From assembly GCF_019793465.1 (NCBI RefSeq), contig NZ_JAILYJ010000018.1, positions 1 to 64,000 of the forward strand: a DNA stretch of 64,000 bases, in the 5' to 3' direction. A model generated the notes under the pieces. It was not told the DNA's origin. It did not search any database and saw only the letters and a program-made list of their open reading frames with translations. Positions 26,155 through 34,639 of this stretch are shown piece after piece. How positions within the stretch are numbered: position 1 is the stretch's first letter; every line of letters starts with the position of its first letter. The position numbers were made by a program, and so were the translations under genes. The DNA is from Rhizobium croatiense. GTDB taxonomy: Bacteria; Pseudomonadota; Alphaproteobacteria; Rhizobiales; Rhizobiaceae.

Positions 26155-27165
26155 TTATCCCTTTGCCTGCTTCACCAGTCCAGCGATGACGTCGCGCACG
26201 GACATGCCTTCGGCGCGGGCGGCGAAAGTCAGCGCCATGCGGTGCTGGAGAATGGGTTCGGCAAGCGCGAAGACATCGTCGAGAGACGGGGCGAGACGGC
26301 CTTGGTAGAGCGCGCGGGCGCGCGCGCAGAGCATCATCGCCTGCCCGGCGCGAGGGCCTGGGCCCCAGGCGACGTTCTTGTCGGTCGAAGCATTGCCCTG
26401 TCCGGGGCGGGCGGAGCGTACCAGCGCAAGGATGGCGTCGACGACCGTCTCGCTCACCGGCATCTGGCGCACCAGGATCTGGATTTCGATCAGCCGCTGC
26501 GAATCGATGATCGCCTCCGGCCGGGTTTCGCCGAGGCCCGTCGTCTCGAGCAGGATCTGGCGCTCGGCGGCGAGTTCGGGATAGTTGACGTCGACCTGCA
26601 GCAGGAAACGGTCGAGCTGGGCTTCGGGCAGGGGATAGGTTCCTTCCTGCTCCAGCGGGTTTTGGGTGGCCAGCACATGGAAGGGCGCCGGCAGGTCATA
26701 GCGCTGGCCGGCAATCGTGATATGATATTCCTGCATCGCTTGCAGGAGCGCCGACTGGGTACGCGGCGAGGCGCGGTTGATCTCGTCGGCCATTAAGAGC
26801 TGGGCGAAGACCGGGCCCTTGACGAAACGGAACGAGCGGCGGCCGCTATCGTCCTGGTCCATGACTTCGGAGCCGAGAATATCGGAAGGCATCAGGTCGG
26901 GGGTGAACTGGATGCGGTTGGCGGCAAGGCCGAGCACTTCGCCGAGCGTCGTCACCAGCCTGGTCTTGGCAAGGCCGGGAACGCCGACGAGCAGGGCATG
27001 ACCGCCGGAGAGCACGGCGAGAATGGTGTTCTCGACGACGCTTTCCTGACCGAAGATCACCTTCGAGACTTCTGTGCGGATGGCGGCGATATCGGAGAGC
27101 GCCTTCTCGGCGGCGGCGACGATCGCCTTTTCATCGAGGCTGGCTTCGGTCTTCATCATACCCAT
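26155..27165 (-). CDS. MoxR-family AAA+ ATPase
   Basis: 336 residues. Walker A is GVPGLAKT, Walker B LLMADEIN, and sensor 1 ATQNPLEQEGTYPLPEAQLD, all characteristic of MoxR ATPases. I chose ATG at 27165 because GGAG lies six bases before it; TTG at 27177 and ATG at 27171 are alternatives. It is the first gene of a five-gene minus-strand operon. I recall that an operon of this make-up (RL3499-RL3502) was reported in R. leguminosarum to affect cell shape and envelope integrity. Confidence 0.93.
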   Translation of the reverse strand: MGMMKTEASLDEKAIVAAAEKALSDIAAIRTEVSKVIFGQESVVENTILAVLSGGHALLVGVPGLAKTRLVTTLGEVLGLAANRIQFTPDLMPSDILGSEVMDQDDSGRRSFRFVKGPVFAQLLMADEINRASPRTQSALLQAMQEYHITIAGQRYDLPAPFHVLATQNPLEQEGTYPLPEAQLDRFLLQVDVNYPELAAERQILLETTGLGETRPEAIIDSQRLIEIQILVRQMPVSETVVDAILALVRSARPGQGNASTDKNVAWGPGPRAGQAMMLCARARALYQGRLAPSLDDVFALAEPILQHRMALTFAARAEGMSVRDVIAGLVKQAKG

Positions 27166-27323
27166 GGGCATCTCCAACGGCTGAAATCATTCGGCAGCGA
27201 ATCGGCGGACTTATACATCTGCCTCATACTCGATAGAGTTATGGAGATGCGACGGGCTGACAAGTTCGTTGCGAATGACTATCTCGTGACTTCACTTTGT
27301 TAAGGACAAACCGGGACGGAAGA

Positions 27324-27950
27324 ATGGCAACCGAGGAAATCAGCGGACAGGCGGATGCGGCGGGACTTGCCGCGCTGATTTCGCGCGCGTCCGAGGAAAG
27401 CAGCGGTAAAAAACGTGGACTTCCGCCGGTCGAGCGGTGGAATCCGCCTTTCTGCGGCGATATCGACATGGAGATCAGGGCCGACGGCACCTGGTTCTAC
27501 ATGGGCACGCCGATCGGCCGGCCGGCTCTGGTGCGGCTGTTTTCAACGGTTTTGCGCAAGGATGAGGATGAGAAGACCTATCTCGTAACTCCTGTGGAAA
27601 AGGTCGGGATCAGGGTCGCCGACGCTCCGTTCATCGCCGTGGAGGTGAGCGTGACGGGGGGCCAAGGTCAACAGGTGCTGACATTTCGCACCAATGTCGG
27701 CGATGTCGTGGAGGCGGGAGGAGAGCATCGGCTGCGCTTTGCCATTGCGGGCGGCAATGCCGAACTGAAACCCTATCTGCATGTGCGCGGGCGGCTGGAG
27801 GCGCTGGTGTCGCGTGCGGTGATGTATGAACTGGTCGCACTCGGCGAGATCCTCGACGTGGAGGGGCGGGCGATGTTTGCGATCCGCTCCGCCGGCGAGG
27901 TCTTCCCCGTCATGCCGGCCGACGAACTGGATGCGCTTTCCTATGAATGA
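27324..27950 (+). CDS. DUF1285 domain protein
   Basis: 208 residues from MATEEISGQADAAG, with GGAAG seven bases upstream. The family pattern is visible: PPVERWNPPFCGDIDMEIRA, then DGTWFYMGTPIGRPALVRLF and a later YLHVRGRLEALV. The role is unknown. The gene overlaps the next one (stop at 27948-27950, next ATG at 27943) and so forms a coupled group with the Nudix hydrolase and the CCA-adding enzyme. Confidence 0.85.
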   Translation: MATEEISGQADAAGLAALISRASEESSGKKRGLPPVERWNPPFCGDIDMEIRADGTWFYMGTPIGRPALVRLFSTVLRKDEDEKTYLVTPVEKVGIRVADAPFIAVEVSVTGGQGQQVLTFRTNVGDVVEAGGEHRLRFAIAGGNAELKPYLHVRGRLEALVSRAVMYELVALGEILDVEGRAMFAIRSAGEVFPVMPADELDALSYE

Positions 27951-28593
27951 TGCGATCACCCAACGTTATCCGCTGTTTTCCGCAGCTGAATTCCGCCGCC
28001 GTGCGCTCAATCAGAATGGCGGTCCGGTCGACCATGCCTGGCGCGATCACGGCGACCATGTCCTCAACCCCGATATCGTCGCTGAGGTTGAGACCTTCAA
28101 GCTGCGCGATGCCGCCGTGCTTGTGCCCGTCGTCGACGGCGGCGAGGAGGCACAGGTGATCTTCACCAAGCGCACGGCGACGCTGCGCAAACATTCCGGA
28201 CAGATCGCCTTTCCCGGTGGCTCGATCGATCCCGCCGATATCTCGCCCGAAATGGCGGCGGTGCGTGAGACGGAGGAGGAGATCGGCCTTGCCGGCTCCT
28301 TCGTCGAGACCGTCGGGCGGCTGCCGAACTATCTCGCCTCGACGGGCTTCCGCATCACGCCGGTGCTCGGCGTCGTGACGCCGGGCTTCGATCTGACGCT
28401 GAACCCGGCCGAGGTAGACGATGTGTTCGAAGTGCCGCTTTCCTTCCTGATGAACCCGGCCAATCACAGCCGCGACAAGCGGGTCATCGACGGCATCGAC
28501 CGGCATTTCTACCGCATGCCCTATGAAACCAGGATGATCTGGGGCATTACCGCGGGTATCGTCCGCACGCTTTACGAAAGGCTTTATGCATGA
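27943..28593 (+). CDS. Nudix hydrolase of the CoA pyrophosphatase type
   Basis: 216 residues. The CoA-type signature LRKHSGQIAFPGGSIDP runs into a Nudix box ending VRETEEEIGL, with the glutamates intact. Such enzymes cleave CoA and derivatives to phosphopantetheine and 3',5'-ADP. The ATG lies inside the end of the DUF1285 gene, and the stop overlaps the CCA-adding enzyme start by four bases, showing tight translational coupling. Confidence 0.88.
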   Translation: MNDAITQRYPLFSAAEFRRRALNQNGGPVDHAWRDHGDHVLNPDIVAEVETFKLRDAAVLVPVVDGGEEAQVIFTKRTATLRKHSGQIAFPGGSIDPADISPEMAAVRETEEEIGLAGSFVETVGRLPNYLASTGFRITPVLGVVTPGFDLTLNPAEVDDVFEVPLSFLMNPANHSRDKRVIDGIDRHFYRMPYETRMIWGITAGIVRTLYERLYA

Positions 28594-29861
28594 CCGGCAT
28601 TGCCGACCAAGCATGGTTCCGCGACCCGGCGCTCGGCCGGATCCTCGCACTTCTGAACGCCGATCATGGGGGTGGGGTCGAGGGCGGGGAAGCGCGGGTG
28701 GTCGGCGGCGCTGTGCGCAACAGCCTGATGGGCCTGCCGGTCAGCGATATCGACATTGCCACGACGCTGAGACCGGAGGCGGTGATGGAGCGGGCGGCGG
28801 CGGCCGGCGTCAAGGCGGTGCCGACGGGCCTGCAGCATGGCACGGTGACGCTCGTCATCGACGGCAAGCCATTCGAGGTGACGACGCTGCGCACCGACGT
28901 CGAGACCGATGGGCGCCACGCCAAGGTCGCCTTCAGCACCGACTGGAAGGCAGATGCCGAGCGGCGGGACCTGACGATCAATGCGCTCTACGCGGATGCG
29001 GAGGGCGAGGTGGTCGACCTCGTCGGCGGACTTGCAGACATCGAGACGCGCAACATCCGCTTCATCGGCGACGCGGCAAGGCGTATTGCTGAGGACCATC
29101 TGCGGATCCTGCGTTTCTTCCGTTTCTTTGCCTATTACGGTTCGGGGCGCCCGGATGCCGAAGGGCTGAAGGCCTGTGCGGCGGCGCGTTCGAAGCTGAA
29201 GGCGCTGTCGGCCGAACGCGTCTGGTCGGAGCTCAGAAAACTGCTTGGCGCCGACGATCCCGGCCGGGCGCTGCTCTGGATGCGCCAGGTGGCGGTGCTG
29301 ACGGAGATCCTGCCGGAGTCGGAACGATGGGGGATCGATGCGATCCCTTCGCTGGTCGCCACCGAAAAGGCGCTCGGCTGGGCGCCCGACCCACTGCTGC
29401 GGCTTGCGGCGATCGTGCCGCCCGATGCGGCGCGGCTGGAAGCGCTTTCTGCTCGGCTGAAGCTCTCGAATTCGGAAGCTGCCACTCTTAAGGCCTGGGC
29501 GATAACAGCACCGGTCAACGACGAAATGACGTCAGCCGCGTTCGAAAGGCTGCTTTACCGCAACGGTGCGGACGGCATCACGACGCGCCTGAAGCTGGCG
29601 CTCGGCGTTGCACGAGGGAAGGCCGAGAGCGATCTCGACGAAATGGCGCGCTCGGCACGGCTCGGCAAGCTCCTGGATCAGGCCATGACGTGGAAGAAGC
29701 CGCAGTTTCCCGTGAATGGCGCAGACGTGATCGCAGCCGACATCCCATCCGGCCCGCGCGTCGGCGAACTGCTTGCGGTGCTGGAAAACCAGTGGGTGGA
29801 GGAGAACTTCGCTTCCGACAGAGCAGCGTTGCTCGCCCGGCTGCAGCAACTTGCGCAATAG
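28590..29861 (+). CDS. cca: CCA tRNA nucleotidyltransferase (class II)
   Basis: 423 residues. The nucleotidyltransferase core contains VVGGAVRNSLMG and DIDIATT (metal Asp pair), then the RRDLTINALY motif that reads nucleotides. The helical C-terminal half follows. It adds or repairs the CCA end of tRNAs. ATG overlaps the preceding Nudix stop. A pcnB-type poly(A) polymerase is an alternative in this superfamily, but length and motifs fit a rhizobial CCA-adding enzyme. Confidence 0.9.
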   Translation: MTGIADQAWFRDPALGRILALLNADHGGGVEGGEARVVGGAVRNSLMGLPVSDIDIATTLRPEAVMERAAAAGVKAVPTGLQHGTVTLVIDGKPFEVTTLRTDVETDGRHAKVAFSTDWKADAERRDLTINALYADAEGEVVDLVGGLADIETRNIRFIGDAARRIAEDHLRILRFFRFFAYYGSGRPDAEGLKACAAARSKLKALSAERVWSELRKLLGADDPGRALLWMRQVAVLTEILPESERWGIDAIPSLVATEKALGWAPDPLLRLAAIVPPDAARLEALSARLKLSNSEAATLKAWAITAPVNDEMTSAAFERLLYRNGADGITTRLKLALGVARGKAESDLDEMARSARLGKLLDQAMTWKKPQFPVNGADVIAADIPSGPRVGELLAVLENQWVEENFASDRAALLARLQQLAQ

Positions 29862-29931
29862 GTATACCGCGTCGCGTCCGGTGGACGCGGCGCAGCTATC
29901 GTCGTTGATACCAGGACTTGGCCACCGGCCG

Positions 29932-30117
29932 TCAGGCGGCGGTCGCCTCGTCGCGGATGCGGGCCTTGATGTTATCAACCATGTTTTCGCGTATGGTGGT
30001 TTCGCCGTGAGCGGTCTTCAGATGCTCGACGGCGCGACGGACCACTTCCGCGTCATTATCTGCCCGGGTGTGCCAGGCGCAGCCGGGGACAAGCGTGCCG
30101 CATTCGAAAAGTCGCAT
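29932..30117 (-). CDS. DUF1059 small protein
   Basis: 61 residues (MRLFECGTLVPGCAWHTRAD...). It has two cysteines and one His in CGTLVPGCAWH and a helical tail (DEATAA at the end), the usual DUF1059 layout. GAGGAGAAG lies six bases before the ATG. The function is unknown. It stands alone, convergent with the CCA-adding enzyme. Confidence 0.75.
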   Translation of the reverse strand: MRLFECGTLVPGCAWHTRADNDAEVVRRAVEHLKTAHGETTIRENMVDNIKARIRDEATAA

Positions 30118-30230
30118 GGTCTTCTCCTCTGTCTGAAACACAACGGCCATCGCGTTTGCACGCGATTGATGAAATGTGCGGAGCAAGGGAAGGTTCCGGC
30201 CGGCATCGGGTGACGACCGGAGAAGGTCTT

Positions 30231-30494
30231 TCAGTCGGGCATCGCCCAGGCTTTGTAGGTATCCGAGAGATGGCTGGGCGTGTTGCAGTTGGCGGCGTCG
30301 TTCTGCAGCTCTTCCGGCGACTTTCCGCCGGCCAGCTGTAGCTTGACCTGCTCGATGAAGCAGGACAGCGGCAGATCCGAGCCGCTCTTGGCCCGCAGTT
30401 TCTCGGCGATGCGTATCAGGAACTCGGGCGTGTCGACTGCACGGAATGTTTCCTGGACATCCGTGGACGCAGGCGAGCCGCTTTGTGTCGTCAT
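30231..30494 (-). CDS. Small hypothetical protein
   Basis: 87 residues from MTTQSGSPASTDVQ with GGAGGAGG upstream at good spacing. It is mostly helical (TPEFLIRIAEKLRAKSGSD), with two cysteines. I do not recognise a domain. The strong ribosome site and typical codon use support a real gene. Confidence 0.6.
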   Translation of the reverse strand: MTTQSGSPASTDVQETFRAVDTPEFLIRIAEKLRAKSGSDLPLSCFIEQVKLQLAGGKSPEELQNDAANCNTPSHLSDTYKAWAMPD

Positions 30495-30596
30495 GACAAT
30501 CCTCCTCCGATTGTTACGCACGTAATATAAAGTTAGGACTCACTGCATTTTTATGAAGGACCCTCGGCTCGAATTTATCGATGAGATCTCACAGTC

Positions 30597-31508
30597 TCAC
30601 GGCCAGCGTACGACGGGCGGCAGCGAGGAGAGAATGGATTCGACGTTGCCGCCGGTTTTCAGGCCGAAGATCGTGCCGCGATCATACAGCAGATTGAATT
30701 CGACGTATCGGCCGCGGCGGATCAATTGTTCGTCACGATCTGCTTCCGTCCACAGCTTGTTGAAGTTGGAACGAACGATCTTCGGATAGACCATGGCGAA
30801 GGCCCGGCCGACATCGCGGGTGAAGGCGAAATCGGCGTCCCAACCGCCGGATTCCTCGCTCGAATGCAGCCAGTCGTAGAAGATGCCGCCGATGCCGCGC
30901 GGCTCGTTGCGATGCTTCAGAAAGAAATAGTCGTCGCACCAGGCCTTGTAGGCATCGTAGTCGGCAACAGCATGATTGCGGCAGGCGATTTCCATGGCCT
31001 TGTGGAACAGCTGGCTGTCCTCGTCCTCCTGGGTGCGGCGGCGCGACAGCACCGGCGTCAGGTCGGCACCGCCGCCGAACCAGCGGCTGGTGGTGACCAC
31101 CATGCGGGTGTTCATATGCACAGCCGGGACGTTGGGGTTGACGGGATGGGCGATCAGCGAGATGCCGGAGGCCCAGAAGCGCGGATCATCCTTGGCGCCG
31201 GGTATCTGTGCCCGGAATTCCGGGGAGAATTCGCCGTAGACCGTGGAGGTATGCACGCCGACCTTCTCGAAGACGCGGCCTTCCATCATCGACATCCGGC
31301 CACCGCCGCCGGCGCCGTTTTCGCGCGACCAATCCTTGGCGACGAAGCGGCCGGGCTCCTGATCGGAGAGCGGGCCTTCCAACGCGTCTTCAAGCGCCTC
31401 GAAGGAGGCGCAGATGGTATCGCGCAGCCCTTCGAACCACTTGCGGGCGGCCTCCTTCTTTTCCTCGATATCGTCAGGCAAGCCGATCGGCAGTTCCGGT
31501 CTTTCCAT
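30597..31508 (-). CDS. hemF: Oxygen-dependent coproporphyrinogen III oxidase
   Basis: 303 residues, the full HemF length. It converts coproporphyrinogen III to protoporphyrinogen IX with oxygen, in haem synthesis. The family motif NPNVPAVHMNTRM, WFGGGADLTP and a C-terminal FNLLYDRGTIFGL are all present. The enzyme works aerobically; anaerobic rhizobial growth normally uses HemN, which is not in the window. I found no FNR-type box (TTGAT-N4-ATCAA) upstream by eye. Confidence 0.96.
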   Translation of the reverse strand: MERPELPIGLPDDIEEKKEAARKWFEGLRDTICASFEALEDALEGPLSDQEPGRFVAKDWSRENGAGGGGRMSMMEGRVFEKVGVHTSTVYGEFSPEFRAQIPGAKDDPRFWASGISLIAHPVNPNVPAVHMNTRMVVTTSRWFGGGADLTPVLSRRRTQEDEDSQLFHKAMEIACRNHAVADYDAYKAWCDDYFFLKHRNEPRGIGGIFYDWLHSSEESGGWDADFAFTRDVGRAFAMVYPKIVRSNFNKLWTEADRDEQLIRRGRYVEFNLLYDRGTIFGLKTGGNVESILSSLPPVVRWP

Positions 31509-31684
31509 TTGCGCCTCCAGCGGTCGGCCTCCGCTAGGGAAACGACTCGCTCATTCTTGATTGCACCTCGGTTTAGCAGGTGGCGCCGCATCTCGCCAAG
31601 CCGGCCGGCGCGGACATGGACAGCGAAGATTCGACTCGCAAATCAAGTATTTCGATACTACCTTTTTCCGAAGAGGTAGGTTTG

Positions 31685-31945
31685 ATGGCAAAAATTCCAG
31701 GACCTCCGTCCTTCGACGGGCTGAAGCGCAGAATGGCGAAACACCGGGCGGAAAATCCGACCGCCAAGAGAGACCATTTCGTGCGTCAGACATATTGCCT
31801 CGGCTTGATCGACGCACGCGCCAAGGCGCGCGAATGGTTCGACGAATATCCGAAAGCGGCCTATTGGACCGAGGTGGAGAGCTGGCGCCAACTGGATGGC
31901 GACCGGATCGAATTCACCATGCGCCGCCTGCCTTCGGCCGACTGA
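31685..31945 (+). CDS. Small conserved hypothetical protein
   Basis: 86 residues from MAKIPGPPSFDGLKRRM after AGAGGTAGG. It is basic at the N-terminus, with an aromatic middle (EWFDEYPKAAYWTEVESW). The frame is open further upstream (to 31580), but the ribosome site decides the later start. I do not recognise a domain. It converges with the Na/Pi transporter gene, ending three bases before it. Confidence 0.6.
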   Translation: MAKIPGPPSFDGLKRRMAKHRAENPTAKRDHFVRQTYCLGLIDARAKAREWFDEYPKAAYWTEVESWRQLDGDRIEFTMRRLPSAD

Positions 31946-31948
31946 CCC

Positions 31949-33595
31949 TCACTCCGCCGCCGGCCGCACACGGCTTTCGATCAGCAATCCGCTTTCATCC
32001 ATGATCGGATGCGCTACCGAGACGATATGGGCATTGATCCGCTTCAAGTCGCGCAGCATGTCGAGATGCAGCGAGCTCGTCTGCAGGCTGTCGGCGCGAC
32101 CGTCGCGCAGGCGTTCGAGATGATGTTCGGCCGACTGCTTTTCCATCCGGCGCACCTCGACCTTCGTCTCCATCATCCGACGCGCGAGATTGAAGTCGCG
32201 GGTGACGAAGATGGTCTGGGCGACACGCAGATTGTCGATCGTCAGGTCGAACAGCTTCCTCAATTCCTGATGGCCGTCCTCGGAAAATTTCAGGCCGAGC
32301 GAAATCTTCTTCGCCACCTGTTCCGTCAGGCCCTTCTCGATGATGTCGCCCATATGTTCGAGATTGATCGCATAATCGATGACGACGATCGAGCGCCGGG
32401 CATTTTCGTCGCTGAGGCCTTCGCGGCCGAGCTTGGAGAGATAAACCTTCACCGCCTGCTGAAGCCGGTCGACGCGCTCCTCGAGGGCGGCGATTTCGGC
32501 GAGCTTTGAGGCATCGCTGTGCTCCAGGGCTTCCGAAACCCGGATGAGCATGCGCTCGATCAGGTCGCCGATCCCCAGTACCTCACGGGTGGCGCTGGCA
32601 AGGGCGATGATGGGCGTGGAAAGTTCCTGCGCGTCCAGATATTTCGGGGCGCCATCGGGTTCCGGCTGATCCGGCACCAGCCGGGCCATCAGGGTGGCGA
32701 GCGGCCGGGAGAAAGGCCAGGCCAGCGCGGCCAGCAGAAGATTGAAGGCCAGATGTGCGTCGACCGGCAGCTTGGCCGGTCCGAAGGGCAACATCTGGAT
32801 GAGGTCGGCGCCATAGCCCGCCAGTGGCAAGGCGATGAGGCAGCCGAGCGTGCGGACGGTCAGATTGCCAAGTGTCACACGCCGCGCTGAAGCCGGGCCG
32901 CCCAATGTCGCTACGACAGGCGGGATTGCGCCGCCGAGATTGGCGCCGAGCACCAGCACGATGACGAGTTCGGCAGAGATAAGCCCGGCCGAGGCGAGCG
33001 ACAGGATGAGTACCACGACGGCCAGGCTTGACGAGGAAAGGAAGGCAAGGGCCGCCGAAAACAGCAGCGCTACGGGCAGGGCGCCGTTCAACAGGCCGAT
33101 GAATGCGGCAAGGGCGGGTGAGGTCCGCATCGGTTCCGTTGCAAGGCCGAGGAGATGCAGGGACAGCAGCATCAGCCCAATGCCAATCAGCGCTGCGCCA
33201 CCGCCCTGACGGGCGCTGGAGCGGCCGCGGTAGAGCGCAATGCCGGTCAGGATTAGAAGCGGGGAGAGCCATTCAATCCCCGTGGCGACGATCCAGGCAG
33301 TGATGGCGGTGCCGACATTGGCGCCGAGCAGGACGATCTGCGCCATGCGCGGCCTGATCAGATCACGCTCGACGAAGGAGGCGGTCATCAACGCCGTTGC
33401 CGTGGAGCTCTGCAGAGCGACGGTTGCGACCAGGCCTGATACAAAGGACCGAAAGGCGCCGCGCGTGCCGGTCGCAAGTCCTGTTCTGAGCCGGGCGCCG
33501 AAGGCCCTGGATACGCCGTCCTTGACCTGCGCGAGGCCGAACAGCAGCAATGCGACGGCGCCGAACAGGTTGATCATGATGACCGTGGAATCCAT
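31949..33595 (-). CDS. Na/Pi cotransporter family protein with PhoU-like domain
   Basis: 548 residues. About ten membrane helices carry two QSS-type repeats (ALQSSTATALMTASF and later SSSLAVVVLIL) typical of NaPi-II transporters. A C-terminal helical PhoU-like region (about 340-530) follows. Homologues export or import phosphate with sodium; direction and specificity are unknown here. It starts with a good ATG and stands alone. Confidence 0.88.
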   Translation of the reverse strand: MDSTVIMINLFGAVALLLFGLAQVKDGVSRAFGARLRTGLATGTRGAFRSFVSGLVATVALQSSTATALMTASFVERDLIRPRMAQIVLLGANVGTAITAWIVATGIEWLSPLLILTGIALYRGRSSARQGGGAALIGIGLMLLSLHLLGLATEPMRTSPALAAFIGLLNGALPVALLFSAALAFLSSSSLAVVVLILSLASAGLISAELVIVLVLGANLGGAIPPVVATLGGPASARRVTLGNLTVRTLGCLIALPLAGYGADLIQMLPFGPAKLPVDAHLAFNLLLAALAWPFSRPLATLMARLVPDQPEPDGAPKYLDAQELSTPIIALASATREVLGIGDLIERMLIRVSEALEHSDASKLAEIAALEERVDRLQQAVKVYLSKLGREGLSDENARRSIVVIDYAINLEHMGDIIEKGLTEQVAKKISLGLKFSEDGHQELRKLFDLTIDNLRVAQTIFVTRDFNLARRMMETKVEVRRMEKQSAEHHLERLRDGRADSLQTSSLHLDMLRDLKRINAHIVSVAHPIMDESGLLIESRVRPAAE

Positions 33596-33791
33596 TTTCT
33601 TGTTTTTATTCTTCCTTCATCTGTTGGCGAGACCCAGGCCCGAGTGATGCCTCACCAAGCTATTGAAATCGCAGCCGTCATGCGATATTTTTGATTGCCC
33701 GGCTAATAAATATAGGCCAATCTGGCGGATTGGCAATGTCAATTTCCGACACATTCCGGGGCTTCGGCCATTCCGCGAAGGCCGCTGCCGC

Positions 33792-34253
33792 TCAAGCCCA
33801 GACGGTCTGGCGCATCGCTTCGCCGATGATCATCGCGGCCGAGACGGCGACGTTGATCGAGCGCTGGCCTTCGACCATCGGGATCAGGATACGGGCATCG
33901 GCCCTTTCATGCACATGGTCCGGGACGCCGGCACTTTCCCGGCCGAGAAGCAGAATATCGTCTGAACGGAAGGTGAAATCGGTGTAGCGATCCGCCGCCT
34001 TGGTTGAAGCGAGGATCAGGCGGCGGGTGGTCGTGGCGCGCCACGCTTCGAAGCGATCCCAACTGACATGGCGGGTCAGCGCGGCGGCGGCGATATAATC
34101 CATTCCCGATCTTTTCAGGTTGCGATCGGAAACGTCGAAGCCGGCGGGCTCTATCAGATCGACAGCGAAGCCGAGGCAGGCGGCAAGACGCAGGATCGTG
34201 CCGGTATTGCCTGCTATATCCGGCTGGTAGAGCGCCAGTCTGAGGTCGGTCAT
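33792..34253 (-). CDS. trmL: tRNA (cytidine(34)-2'-O)-methyltransferase
   Basis: 153 residues from MTDLRLALYQPDIAGNTG (a second ATG lies one codon earlier). It has the SPOUT knot motifs LGRESAGVPDHVHE and IPMVEGQRSINVAVSAAMI. TrmL methylates the wobble ribose of tRNA-Leu isoacceptors. The minus-strand upstream region (34254 onward) holds the divergent exporter leader. Confidence 0.93.
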   Translation of the reverse strand: MTDLRLALYQPDIAGNTGTILRLAACLGFAVDLIEPAGFDVSDRNLKRSGMDYIAAAALTRHVSWDRFEAWRATTTRRLILASTKAADRYTDFTFRSDDILLLGRESAGVPDHVHERADARILIPMVEGQRSINVAVSAAMIIGEAMRQTVWA

Positions 34254-34639
34254 CATGTGCCGTTTGTTTCGTCGGGATGCGGGATACCTAAAGCAACCGG
34301 CATTTTGCCGCAACAGGGGCGCATTTTGGCCCGGAAGCGTTCAATTTACGCCATTATGGGGCTGGAAATTTCGCGATTTTCGCGTTATCCATGCACGATC
34401 TTCAATCGCCAGCAGGGAGGGCCGACATGAATATTTTGCTCATTATGCGCTTTCCCGCCGTGATGCCGATCAAGGCGACATGGCGCCGCTAGCGCGCATT
34501 CCTTCCTGAAATCCCCTTTTGATCCATTGTGCGGCTGTTTCAGCCTCGCCCCTTGAACGTTCGGTTCCCATATGTGCTTGCAGTGCGCTCAGGTGGCGCG
34601 AAGCCGGGAGCCGAGACGCTGATGTTTCGGAGCAATTTC
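34254..34639. other. Divergent intergenic region before the first ABC exporter
   Basis: It separates trmL from the exporter. Apart from the 21-codon ORF at 34427-34492, I see nothing clear: no strong hairpin, no recognisable operator and no convincing promoter pair. Confidence 0.4.
34427..34492 (+). CDS. Possible 21-residue small protein
   Basis: MNILLIMRFPAVMPIKATWR followed by Arg and a stop. AGGGAGG lies six bases before the ATG, the best ribosome site in this region. The N-terminal eight residues are hydrophobic and the tail basic. It precedes the ABC exporter by 147 bases. Only the ribosome site and start support it, so it may be a leader ORF or chance. Confidence 0.25.
   Translation: MNILLIMRFPAVMPIKATWRR

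Noticed and set aside
31508..31684. FNR/FixK box upstream of hemF
   Set aside because: I found TTGAT followed by TGCA, but the second half (ATCAA) is missing.
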